The notes under the pieces are model-generated. The model did not search any database. It saw only the letters and a program-made list of their open reading frames with translations, and was not told where the DNA came from. Shown piece after piece: positions 30,163-37,529 of a DNA stretch of 41,539 nucleotides. Source of the stretch: a virus. Position 1 is the stretch's first letter, and every line of letters begins with the position of its first letter. The position numbers and the translations under genes are program-made. The stretch is from IMG/VR virus record IMGVR_UViG_3300040801_002695, positions 1 through 41,539 of that record. One strand, 5' to 3'.

Positions 30163-31245
30163 CTATGAGGCCTCCGCGCGACGCTCATAGAGCTCGCGGA
30201 ACACCGAGCCGTCTGATTCCCGCTTGGGCGACTCGCCGGTGTGGTCCCGGTACCGCTTACAGATCACGTCGACGTAGCCAGGGCTGATCTCCATCCCGAC
30301 GCAGATGCGGCCGAGGTCGTGTGCCGCGATCAGCGTGGTGCCAGAGCCGAGAAACGGGTCGTAGACCACGTCGCCCTTCTGGCCGTGGTTGCGGATCGGC
30401 CTGGCCATGCACTCAAGCGGCTTCTGCGTACTGTGCCCACCGTCCTCGCCTCCGAGGTTGTTGTCTAGCGTGATGTCACCCCAGACGGTGCACTGCTTTC
30501 GATCACCGCTGAACCTGCTGGCCTTGCCCTTCCGCACGGCGTACCAGCACGGCTCATGACGAACGTGATAGTCGCCGCGGCCGATCGGGAAGTGCCGCTT
30601 CGCCCAGATGATCTGGATGCGGCACACCAGGTCGCAGGAGTGAAGCGAATCCATGACCACCGCGCTATTGGGGCCTGGCGCGTGCCAGACGTATGCGACA
30701 TCGCCCGGGAAGAGCGCCCAGGCCTCAGCCCAATCGGCCCGATCATCATTGGACACCTCGCCGGGCTTCGTGATCGGCTCGACCGGCGGCGCCTCCGGCT
30801 CGGTGTCGGTCAGCGGCTCCGGCTCCTCCTCCTCGATCCGAAGCTCGTCCAGCAGCAGCTCCTCGTAGAGGTCCGGCAGATCGCCCTGAATCTCATCGAG
30901 CAGGGCGTCCAGGCTCTCGGTGAACTCGCCGCTGATCGTCGGGCTGTTGAGCGTGACGTTGAGGGTCTTCTCCTCGTCCTGCGGTAGATCGACCACGACG
31001 ACCTGAACGGTCTCCTCGCCGGCCGCAGCGAGTGCGGCCACGCGCTGATGGCCGCCCACGATCCGCCCCGTCCGCTTGTTCCAGACGATCGGCTGCACGA
31101 CGCCAAAGCGATCCAGCGAGGCCCTGAGCCCAGCCATCGCCTCATCGCTGATCCGGCGCGGGTTGTACTCCGCCGGCGTCAGATCGGCGATCGCCATCTC
31201 TTCAATCTGGTGCCGCCGCTTGACCTTTTTGCTGCTCCGCGCCAC
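30163..31245 (-). CDS. ParB/Srx-fold N-terminus fused to a degenerate beta-class DNA methylase (360 aa)
   Basis: Residues 10-115 are a ParB-like domain: LTPAEYNPRRISDEAMAGLR and IVGGHQRVAALAAAGEE. The rest follows N4/N6 adenine or cytosine methylases of phages: IIWAKRHFPIGRGDYHVRHE, then HSTQKPLE and the AdoMet motif I YDPFLGSGTTLIAAHDLG. In full-length relatives a DPPY catalytic block stands between TKPGE and NDDRADW. Here ITKPGEVSNDDRADWAEAWA runs straight on, so that stretch, about 50-70 residues, is missing in frame and no DPPY occurs elsewhere. It should bind but not methylate DNA by the usual chemistry. First gene after the 31348-31376 promoter; ends at TAG. Confidence 0.8.
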   Translation of the reverse strand: MARSSKKVKRRHQIEEMAIADLTPAEYNPRRISDEAMAGLRASLDRFGVVQPIVWNKRTGRIVGGHQRVAALAAAGEETVQVVVVDLPQDEEKTLNVTLNSPTISGEFTESLDALLDEIQGDLPDLYEELLLDELRIEEEEPEPLTDTEPEAPPVEPITKPGEVSNDDRADWAEAWALFPGDVAYVWHAPGPNSAVVMDSLHSCDLVCRIQIIWAKRHFPIGRGDYHVRHEPCWYAVRKGKASRFSGDRKQCTVWGDITLDNNLGGEDGGHSTQKPLECMARPIRNHGQKGDVVYDPFLGSGTTLIAAHDLGRICVGMEISPGYVDVICKRYRDHTGESPKRESDGSVFRELYERRAEAS

Positions 31246-31347
31246 ACTTACTTACCGCCAGATTCGCACGTCGTGCGCAAAAAAGTGCGTCGAAAATGAG
31301 AACGGCGGCGCGTTTCCGGCCCCAGGAAGGACCCGCGACCCCCGGTT

Positions 31348-31376
31348 TTGATAGCGCCAGTGCGGTTCCGTGTCAA
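31348..31376 (-). promoter_or_regulatory. Candidate sigma-70 promoter of the packaging/head operon
   Basis: TTGACA (31376-31371, perfect) and TATCAA (31353-31348, four of six) are 17 bases apart on the minus strand. Predicted start near 31341, giving a leader of about 95 bases to the ParB-methylase gene. It is the only clear promoter in the 250-base gap 31246-31495, and it drives the genes toward 11216. Confidence 0.6.
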
Positions 31377-31495
31377 ACCACCGATGTGTCGCGTTGCTGT
31401 CATCATGTCGTCATCCTCATTGATCGCGGCTTCGCCCAGCGCCAGCCGTCGGCGCGGTCAACTGGGCGGCGGGTGTGCCGCGCCCCGGGGGCCGA

Positions 31496-33601
31496 TCACT
31501 CGGTCACGAAAATGTCGCCGGCATATATGTCGGCGGCGGGGATTTCACCGGCTGGAATTTCGCCGGCGTCAATTCTGCTTCGGACGTTCAGTTGAGCGAT
31601 GTCGTCCACAATGGCGCTAAATGCGCTGATCCACGCATTGATGGCATCGCCGTTCCCCCAATGAATCTCGTCCGTGTATTTGTCAGTGATGCCGCTGTTG
31701 TCGGAGCCGTCCGGCAGAGGGGTAATCCAACCAGCGTCCTCCTCCAGCTTGCGCCGCATGTTGATGAACAGCGTGTAGTCGTTCTCGTCCGCGCTGTCCG
31801 CCATGAAGTACGGATACGCGACCGACCGACCGTGCTCCTCTTCATCGCCCGGGGTGTGTCCGTCTCGGAACGGCATCATCGGAAGGTAGATGATCGGCAG
31901 ATTGGCGGCGGCGGCGTCGGACCGGATCAGCGCCGCCATGGCTTCCAGGCCCGTATCCCCCTTGCCCCAGATGTCGGGCCAAGCGTTGCCCGATACGTCA
32001 ACGTCCGCGCTGTTGGTGCCGAGCATGATGAACGCCATGTCCGGATCCATGAGCGCCACCTGGTCGGCGCAGTCGTCGTAGGTATCGACGTAGTTCAGCA
32101 CACGCCGGCCGCCGTCAGCGATCGGGATCCACGTAATGCCCTTGTCGCACGACGTATCGACCAACTCGACCGCCCAGTATTCGAGCGACCCGCTTGCGGA
32201 GTCAATGGCGATCTGCGGGCTGTTTGATCCGATGGGGCTTGTCAGCGCGATCAGCGGCGAAACGTACTCGTCACCGTCAGACAGCGTTCCCCAGTCAGTG
32301 GAACTCGCGTCGTGCGAGTCGCCCTCGACATCGCCGTGGTACTCGCGGATCCTCGGCGTCTCGCCGGATGACCGGAAAATGCCGTAAAGCCGGACGGCGA
32401 GCGATGACTTGTCCATCTCGGTCGTCGTGCCGATGATGTCTTCGTGGAACTCAGAGAAGTCGGTGTCGAACGAGATGATTTCTGCGTCGCCAATCGAGGC
32501 CGCGGTTCCGACCGTGATGGTCTCGTGTCCAGGCAGATTCTTCGTGCCCGGCGTCCCAGCAGATCGAGTCGCGGCCTGCGTGATGCTGCCGATACCAGGA
32601 GCCACGCCGCCGTTTCCGGGGCCGAACCAGATCGACGGCGTGCCGCCATATCGCTGATTGAAATACTGGACAATCGACTCATTGAGCAGTCGGCCAGCAC
32701 CGTTCGGCGTTCCGGTCGAGTCGCTGTAGAACGCGGCCCGCTTGGCAGAAGACGCAGCGCCGTCGGATCCAAGCAGAGAGTCCCACACCGAGTCTTCTGA
32801 CTTGCTGACGGTGTAGTCAAGATCATTGAGCGCATCCTCGATGTCGCCGGACGACGGGTTGAACTGGAATGGTCCGGTGCTGAATTGAGTGATGTTGCCG
32901 GTCACGGATCCCACAGTGCCCGTAACCTCGTCTTTGATGTCATTCACGTCCGACGGGTGGAGGAGGAACGCCAGGTTGCCGGAGTGCATCGCCCTGAAAT
33001 CAAGTCCGGCTTGCAGCTCCATTTCTTCATCGAGCGTGAGTTGACGATACCACACGGCGCACTGGCCGATGGCCTGCAAATCGTTGGTGAACGTGAAGCC
33101 GCCGAGGCTCAGATGTCCGATCTCAAGGTCCGATGAACCAGTGTCGACCGTGCCCGCCAATGATGTTTGCGCCGGAGCAATGTCGTCGCCATTCAGCATC
33201 CACGAGAGCGGCGTCTTGCTTGCGTCATCAATGACAATGACCTGACAGAACCACTGTTGCGATGGCAGCGAAACGCCACCGGCGAGCGATCGGTCTGAAT
33301 ACGCGAACGCCCTTGTGCCGCTGCTGTGTTTGTAGGTTTGAGCCAACGCGGCAACGGCAGCCTGGTATCTGAACCCCCAGCCCATGTGCGTGTGGCCGAA
33401 GTGCATGTGCCGCTGAACCAGGCTCGAGCTAAGGGGAATGGTTTCATTCCACCAGGAAGCGATCGTCATCGGCGCGCGCGGAAAGCCGCCATTCTCGAAT
33501 ACGGAGCCAAGACCAGAGAACGTGATTCGGTTCGGGTTGTACGAGGTTGGACCCGAGCCGGTCGGGTTGCTGAAGTCAAATGCTGGTCCTGCGTAGGCCA
33601 T
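31496..33601 (-). CDS. Fibre-like protein with LamG-like and SGNH hydrolase domains (701 aa)
   Basis: N-terminal 1-225 is a concanavalin/LamG-like beta sandwich (QQWFCQVIVIDDASKTPLSW, LSLGGFTFTNDLQAIGQCAV). Residues about 285-670 show GDSL/SGNH hydrolase blocks: AAFYSDSTGT (block I Ser), MLGTNSAD (block III), DEIHWGNGDAINAW (block V Asp and His). The last 25 residues repeat AGEIP, AGEIP, AADIY, AGDIF, close to the A-[DN]-[LI]-x-x pattern of pentapeptide repeats. The likely role is a deacetylating tail spike or fibre acting on surface glycans. It sits away from the other tail genes, after the lysis-type cluster. Confidence 0.75.
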   Translation of the reverse strand: MAYAGPAFDFSNPTGSGPTSYNPNRITFSGLGSVFENGGFPRAPMTIASWWNETIPLSSSLVQRHMHFGHTHMGWGFRYQAAVAALAQTYKHSSGTRAFAYSDRSLAGGVSLPSQQWFCQVIVIDDASKTPLSWMLNGDDIAPAQTSLAGTVDTGSSDLEIGHLSLGGFTFTNDLQAIGQCAVWYRQLTLDEEMELQAGLDFRAMHSGNLAFLLHPSDVNDIKDEVTGTVGSVTGNITQFSTGPFQFNPSSGDIEDALNDLDYTVSKSEDSVWDSLLGSDGAASSAKRAAFYSDSTGTPNGAGRLLNESIVQYFNQRYGGTPSIWFGPGNGGVAPGIGSITQAATRSAGTPGTKNLPGHETITVGTAASIGDAEIISFDTDFSEFHEDIIGTTTEMDKSSLAVRLYGIFRSSGETPRIREYHGDVEGDSHDASSTDWGTLSDGDEYVSPLIALTSPIGSNSPQIAIDSASGSLEYWAVELVDTSCDKGITWIPIADGGRRVLNYVDTYDDCADQVALMDPDMAFIMLGTNSADVDVSGNAWPDIWGKGDTGLEAMAALIRSDAAAANLPIIYLPMMPFRDGHTPGDEEEHGRSVAYPYFMADSADENDYTLFINMRRKLEEDAGWITPLPDGSDNSGITDKYTDEIHWGNGDAINAWISAFSAIVDDIAQLNVRSRIDAGEIPAGEIPAADIYAGDIFVTE

Positions 33602-33606
33602 GTGGG

Positions 33607-34263
33607 TCAGCCCTTCCTTCGCTGCCTGTCGATCAGCTCTTGAGCCTTCGGGTCGATGCGGCCTGTGATCTCAGGAGTCGCCTCGTCAAACGCCTCGTTC
33701 AGCTTCGCGTTCCGCTTCTTCGCCTTGTCGATCGCCCGGACGAGCTGGCCGAACGCCGTCCGCACCTTCGCGTTTCGCTTGTTCTCGCCGATGACTCCAC
33801 CGAACAGTCCGACGAGCAGTCCGGCAACCGCATTCCACGGTGGCGGCAGCAATCCGGCGGCAGTCTGCGCAGCGGCGTTGATGTCGGGCTGGCCGTCATG
33901 GGTCGTCAGGCCCTCCGCCACTCCGACGCTCTGCTTCAGATCGTCGAGGTCATCTCGTAGCTCGGCGAGGAACGTCTGGGCGGCAGATTGATCCTTGCCC
34001 TCCGCTTCGAGCTCGGCGATGACGGCCTGTTGCTCGGCAGTCTTCGTCTTCAGGTCGTCGATCAGCGCGTTGGCGGTGTTGAGGCCAGCCTGCCACAGCG
34101 TCACGTCCCCGCCGGCGGCGCCCAACGCATCGAGACCGGCCGAGTCTGCCGGCGCTTGCGTCGGGGCGGGGCCGTTCCAGTAGTTCGGGTCGTACTGCCT
34201 GGTCTGACACCCGACAATGAACAGGCCGCAGCAGAGAAGCACGATGATTGCGTTGGCCTTCAT
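33607..34263 (-). CDS. Phage lipoprotein with internal hydrophobic segment (218 aa)
   Basis: MKANAIIVLLCCGLFIVGC ends in a lipobox (FIVGC) at residues 15-19, so it should be lipid-anchored. A helical region (LIDDLKTKTAEQQAVIAELE) and LPPPWNAVAGLLVGLFGGVI, a possible membrane-active span, follow, then a basic helix ending DRQRRKG. AGGAGGT six bases before ATG 34263 is a strong start. Next to a coiled-coil membrane protein, this could be an outer-membrane spanin or other envelope factor. A holin partner is an alternative. Confidence 0.65.
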   Translation of the reverse strand: MKANAIIVLLCCGLFIVGCQTRQYDPNYWNGPAPTQAPADSAGLDALGAAGGDVTLWQAGLNTANALIDDLKTKTAEQQAVIAELEAEGKDQSAAQTFLAELRDDLDDLKQSVGVAEGLTTHDGQPDINAAAQTAAGLLPPPWNAVAGLLVGLFGGVIGENKRNAKVRTAFGQLVRAIDKAKKRNAKLNEAFDEATPEITGRIDPKAQELIDRQRRKG

Positions 34264-34550
34264 TGGCCACCTCCTGTTGCCGAGAAGTTCATAAGCCCGA
34301 TGATCATCGCCCCGCCCGTCGTGGTGACGACGCCGCCGAGGATCCCGAAAAGCCATCGCCAGCGCTTGTCGTCCTGCCTGCGTGCCTCTTTCAGCAAAGC
34401 GACCTCAGTCTTCAGGCCAGGGGTGCTGCCGTTGCCGTGGATCGCTCGCACGACCTCGGTGATCAGCACGTTGGTCTGGCTGAGCTGCGAGTTGATGCCG
34501 CGGATCTGCTCCGACAGCACCTGCACCGCGTTGCCTTCGGCTTCGTTCAT
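34260..34550 (-). CDS. Coiled-coil single-span membrane protein, XhlA-like (96 aa)
   Basis: MNEAEGNAVQVLSEQIRGIN starts a helical coiled coil of about 50 residues, then DDKRWRWLFGILGGVVTTTG with GAMIIGLM forms one membrane span near the C-terminus. This N-out coiled coil plus C-terminal span resembles XhlA-type haemolysin/holin-accessory proteins. It overlaps the lipoprotein gene by ATGA. Probably part of lysis or the cell envelope. Confidence 0.65.
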   Translation of the reverse strand: MNEAEGNAVQVLSEQIRGINSQLSQTNVLITEVVRAIHGNGSTPGLKTEVALLKEARRQDDKRWRWLFGILGGVVTTTGGAMIIGLMNFSATGGGQ

Positions 34551-34915
34551 TCGGCTGGGGCTCCCGTCGATGCGGAGCGCCCAACTGCTCCATTGGTAAG
34601 GTGGAGGCTCGCCGGCGTCCGCTGAAACAGCCGCAGGCCGCTCAGTTCGCCGTTGATGTCCGATTCGGGGATCTCGACGCACTTGAGCAGGCCCTGATCG
34701 ACCAGGCGGGTGCGCTCCGCCCGAACGAACTGCTCGAGCGTAGCCGGCGGCACCGGCGGCAGATTCGAGTCGAACCTGAACCACAGGGACGCGAAGTGCG
34801 TCAGGGATTGGAGGGGGTGACGGGAGCCGTACGGTATATCGAGGAGCGCATGGCGAACGCCGCGCTCGACTCGGCCACGATCAATCGGGCTCCACCGCTC
34901 AGTAGGCACGAACAA
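34547..34915 (-). CDS. Hypothetical protein in the lysis-type cluster (122 aa)
   Basis: Called with a TTG start at 34915; GTG at 34909 is an alternative. Contains ALLDIPYGSRHPLQSLTHFA, then FASLWFRFDSNLPPVPPATL and a helical middle with RAERTRLVDQGLLKCVEIPE. No lytic catalytic triad, no signal peptide and no known family. The gene is coupled to the next by ATGA. A weak candidate for an envelope-active protein purely from its neighbours. Confidence 0.45.
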   Translation of the reverse strand: MFVPTERWSPIDRGRVERGVRHALLDIPYGSRHPLQSLTHFASLWFRFDSNLPPVPPATLEQFVRAERTRLVDQGLLKCVEIPESDINGELSGLRLFQRTPASLHLTNGAVGRSASTGAPAE

Positions 34916-35099
34916 GCCCCGCCGCTCGGCGGAGCCAATCGAGTGTTCCTCGGTTGTGCAGCTTCATTCGAAGGTCCGCCGGCATCGATCCGTCGAAAGC
35001 CCTTCTGGCGGGTGATGGCCGAGCGTCCTGCTCGCCAATACGTGAGGAGGTCTTTCTCCCCTCCTGCACCATCATGCGGTCGAGGTCATCCTCGGTCAA
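34899..35099 (-). CDS. Small basic hypothetical protein (66 aa)
   Basis: Begins at TTG 35099, overlapping the upstream stop as TTGA, with GAGGG just before it. Basic and helical, containing RRAFDGSMPADLRMKLHNRG. It overlaps the next gene by 17 bases. Function unknown; its start and reality depend on coupling. Confidence 0.45.
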   Translation of the reverse strand: MTEDDLDRMMVQEGRKTSSRIGEQDARPSPARRAFDGSMPADLRMKLHNRGTLDWLRRAAGLVRAY

Positions 35100-35494
35100 G
35101 GCCCCTCTGTATTCTTCGGCTGGGAATCCGCGTTTTCATCGAAATCGCGGGGCCATCGCTTCTCGATCAGAAGCACCGGGGAATCGAACGACCAATACCA
35201 GCTTCGCCCGCTGCATTCGGTGGCATCCCTCCGAATGTCACTCCAGAAGACGTACTGCCCATCGCCGATGTGCCACCTTCCGCCCTCACCACGCTGGTAG
35301 AACGTCTCGTATCCACCCTCGACCGCGACGAACAGGTACGGACCACGCGGCTCTGGCGTCTGGTCTGTGATGAGTGAATACTCGAGCCCGGCAGCCTGCT
35401 CCAACTGACGGATGCGCTCCCGCTTTTGCGCCAGCTTCTCCTCAAGGTGCCTGATCTTCGCGGCGGGGTCGTGTCGCCATGGCTCGTCCTTCAT
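35096..35494 (-). CDS. Hypothetical protein with N-terminal coiled coil (132 aa)
   Basis: ATG 35494 overlaps the previous stop as ATGA. The first 35 residues (KIRHLEEKLAQKRERIRQLE) are a coiled coil. The rest is a beta-rich, aromatic domain with GPYLFVAVEGGYETFYQRGE and YWSFDSPVLLIEKRWPRDFD. Composition suggests a small beta-barrel or SH3-like fold. No family recognised. Confidence 0.6.
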   Translation of the reverse strand: MKDEPWRHDPAAKIRHLEEKLAQKRERIRQLEQAAGLEYSLITDQTPEPRGPYLFVAVEGGYETFYQRGEGGRWHIGDGQYVFWSDIRRDATECSGRSWYWSFDSPVLLIEKRWPRDFDENADSQPKNTEGP

Positions 35495-35703
35495 GCTGTC
35501 GCCTCCGGACAACGATGCAGCTTCACGCGAAGTCCACGCACAAATGCCTCGCCGTTACTGGCCTCGTAGTCGACCGTGAATCCGATCCGAACCCCGTTGT
35601 CCAACTCGATGAACCGCAACTGCGTGGATGGACCGACCTGCGACGACACCCGCTGTTGCTTTACGGCCACGATTCGCCGTCCGATCAGATCGTGCGCTTT
35701 CAT
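35491..35703 (-). CDS. Small beta-barrel-like protein (70 aa)
   Basis: MKAHDLIGRRIVAVKQQRVS followed by strands LRFIELDNGVRIGFTVDYEA suggests a small OB/SH3-like barrel, typical of phage regulatory or nucleic-acid-binding proteins. Joined to both neighbours by four-base overlaps. Function unknown. Confidence 0.6.
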   Translation of the reverse strand: MKAHDLIGRRIVAVKQQRVSSQVGPSTQLRFIELDNGVRIGFTVDYEASNGEAFVRGLRVKLHRCPEATA

Positions 35704-35936
35704 GACGTGCCCTTCCAGCTCTTCTTCATCCGCCGCCGCACACGCTGCAGCGCCTTGCGATCCTCAGCCGTCTCGTCTATCAGCCCATCCACCAGCTTCT
35801 CGATCGTCGCCAGGGCGATCGTTGCCCTCCCGGCCAGCCAGTTGGAGATGGCCGTGTGATTCACGCCGGCCAGCGAGGCGCAGTGGTTCACCCCTCGCCG
35901 GCGGATGATGGGCTCGAGTGTCTGGCGGAGGTTCAT
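35700..35936 (-). CDS. Small helix-turn-helix protein, Cro/XRE-like (78 aa)
   Basis: MNLRQTLEPIIRRRGVNHCA then SLAGVNHTAISNWLAGRATI is a compact Cro/C1-type helix-turn-helix, with the recognition helix HTAISNWLAGR at about residues 27-37, ending in a basic C-terminal helix. It is a credible second regulator of the phage, possibly acting on the palindromic promoter upstream of this operon at 36498-36515. Confidence 0.65.
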   Translation of the reverse strand: MNLRQTLEPIIRRRGVNHCASLAGVNHTAISNWLAGRATIALATIEKLVDGLIDETAEDRKALQRVRRRMKKSWKGTS

Positions 35937-36208
35937 TCGCCATACACCTCGTCCGCGCGATCAATGGCCTCGTCGCGACTGAACGGTCCAGCGTAGTTCG
36001 CGTCGCCGTTGTACTGCGGCGTCAGAATGTGCTCCGGCCAGCTCACGACGTACCACTGCGTGTCCGCTGGAATCGGACACACACGCTCACCGTCGAGGTC
36101 TGCGCACTCAAGTCCGAGAGCGTCGGCCATTTCCTCGTCGCGCCAGTCGAACTCGTCCATTCGAGTGGACAGGTTGATTCCGTCGATCGCGATTGATTTG
36201 TGTGTCAT
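35933..36208 (-). CDS. Acidic hypothetical protein (91 aa)
   Basis: ATG 36208, ending in TGA that overlaps the next start. The composition is acidic (MDEFDWRDEEMADALGLECA), with VCPIPADTQWYVVSWPEHIL and GPFSRDEAIDRADEVYGE. No motifs are recognised. It is the first intact gene after the amber-interrupted small gene. Confidence 0.6.
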   Translation of the reverse strand: MTHKSIAIDGINLSTRMDEFDWRDEEMADALGLECADLDGERVCPIPADTQWYVVSWPEHILTPQYNGDANYAGPFSRDEAIDRADEVYGE

Positions 36209-36235
36209 TGTAGTGTCCTCCGATTCTTCAACGCT

Positions 36236-36472
36236 TTAGGCGGCGACCGGCTCGCTCAGAAGCTGGTCGATCCACTTCGAGGCGGCCCTTTTGGTCAGTC
36301 CGCGGCAGGTGTCGCAGGGGCCGAAGCCGAGGTCGCTGGCGGTCATGTTGCGTTCGGCGAGCAGCCCGGCGATGTACCAGCACTACTTCGAGGTCGCTGG
36401 CTCCAAATCGACGCAGTGGCAAAGGGCGGCTGCTCGGTCGAGGCTCTGGCAGATGGTCTTGCGGTCGTTCAT
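36236..36472 (-). pseudogene. Small early gene interrupted by an in-frame amber codon
   Basis: From ATG 36472, with a strong AAGGAG ribosome site, the frame encodes MNDRKTICQSLDRAAALCHC and nine more residues, then TAG (36385-36383). The same frame continues for 48 sense codons (CWYIAGLLAERNMTASDLGF, then GPCDTCRGLTKRAASKWIDQ) to TAA 36238-36236. The downstream part looks like real protein, with a CDTC pair. Possibilities: amber readthrough, a nonsense mutation, or a second start at ATG 36346. It is the first gene behind the promoter at 36496-36523. Confidence 0.6.
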
Positions 36473-36495
36473 ATCTGTCTCCTTGATCTGCCTAT

Positions 36496-36523
36496 ATGAT
36501 AACCGATCGGTTATCGCAGTCAA
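36496..36523 (-). promoter_or_regulatory. Promoter with embedded 18-bp palindromic operator
   Basis: TTGACT (36523-36518) and TATCAT (36501-36496), five of six each, spaced 16. The spacer and -10 overlap the perfect palindrome GATAACCGATCGGTTATC (36498-36515). A bound repressor would block it directly. Transcription should start near 36489, with the first start codon only about 19 bases later. Confidence 0.7.
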
Positions 36524-37239
36524 GGGGGCGAGGAGTCGATTTCCGAATTTTTTTCCAGCCTCAGCACCAGCCGTCCGCCCTGCCGCTCGGCGACCACGCC
36601 GTCGATGCCGCGCTGCTCGATGACCTTCTCGATGTCGTTCATCCACGGCCGCTTGCCGGTTCGCAGCCCGCGGATCGAACCCGGCCCCAAGGCACGCCAG
36701 CAGTCCAGAAGAGTCGCCTCGCCGGCCTCGGCAAGGAACTCCCTCAGTGGGTCGAACTTCGTGCACGAGTGGACCGTGCGCGCCATCCCGGGCGATCCGG
36801 CAGGCTTCATGGCCTTCGGAGCCGTGCCCCGCTCAAGCTGCTTCGTGAACACCGTCCGGTTCGGATTCTGGCATGGCGACGGGCGGCCGGCCAGGTCGCA
36901 CCGTCCGTTTTCATGCACCACCATGACGCCGATGCCGTGGTGGACGGCGTCCAGCACCCGCTTCGCCCACGCAGAGGTCCTCTTCTGCGGCGCCGGAACG
37001 GCCAGCCACGACTGATCGACCCAGCCAAGCCAGTTCACGCCCTGTTTGATCAGTTCCGAGGTCATCCGCAGCTTGCCCTCGACCGAGATGATGAGGTCCT
37101 CCCGCTTCACGGCGAGGATGTCAGGGCAGCCGCTCAGATCCGGATGGTCTGGCCGGAGCTCCTGGTAGACGTCGTAGCCCTGCCGCTGCAGGTGGGCCAC
37201 GACGTGCTTCAGCATGGCGGACTCGGTGGGGAAGGTCAT
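36520..37239 (-). CDS. PD-(D/E)XK nuclease-like protein (239 aa)
   Basis: N-terminal 1-110 fits the restriction-endonuclease-like fold: HVVAHLQRQGYDVYQELRPD, CPDILAV (catalytic Asp candidate) and DLIISVEGKLRMTSELIKQG with the E-x-K pair. A second region (about 170-239) has a helix-turn-helix feel (LLDCWRALGPGSIRGLRTGK). It may act in recombination or in processing replication intermediates of phage DNA. It is the last gene of the replication operon. Confidence 0.65.
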   Translation of the reverse strand: MTFPTESAMLKHVVAHLQRQGYDVYQELRPDHPDLSGCPDILAVKREDLIISVEGKLRMTSELIKQGVNWLGWVDQSWLAVPAPQKRTSAWAKRVLDAVHHGIGVMVVHENGRCDLAGRPSPCQNPNRTVFTKQLERGTAPKAMKPAGSPGMARTVHSCTKFDPLREFLAEAGEATLLDCWRALGPGSIRGLRTGKRPWMNDIEKVIEQRGIDGVVAERQGGRLVLRLEKNSEIDSSPP

Positions 37240-37529
37240 TATCTGGCCTCGTCATGCTCATCGCCGGCGTCACGGCCGTGAATCGGCTTCTTCCGGCTCC
37301 TCAGGGACTTGAGGTCAGAGACCAAGTGCTCGTTCCTCGCCTCCGCCTGCTCCAGCAACGCCCGCGTTGATGCGATCCTGTCCTCAAGCTCGGCCCGCTC
37401 GATCCGCAGGCTCAGCACTTGCGACGCGGCTCGGTACGTCAGGTCCTGCGCGGCCTTGAGCTGCTCCAGCACCAGCGTGATGTTCACCGGCTCCCGCTCC
37501 TGTCCGGCGTGCCCATTGTTCGACGTCAT
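37239..37529 (-). CDS. Coiled-coil protein (96 aa)
   Basis: A long heptad pattern (ASQVLSLRIERAELEDRIAS, LLEQAEARNEHLVSDLKSLR) over residues 35-80, with polar disordered ends. It sits between the nuclease-like gene and the replication-partner gene, all with short overlaps. Probably an oligomeric accessory protein. No family identified. Confidence 0.6.
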   Translation of the reverse strand: MTSNNGHAGQEREPVNITLVLEQLKAAQDLTYRAASQVLSLRIERAELEDRIASTRALLEQAEARNEHLVSDLKSLRSRKKPIHGRDAGDEHDEAR

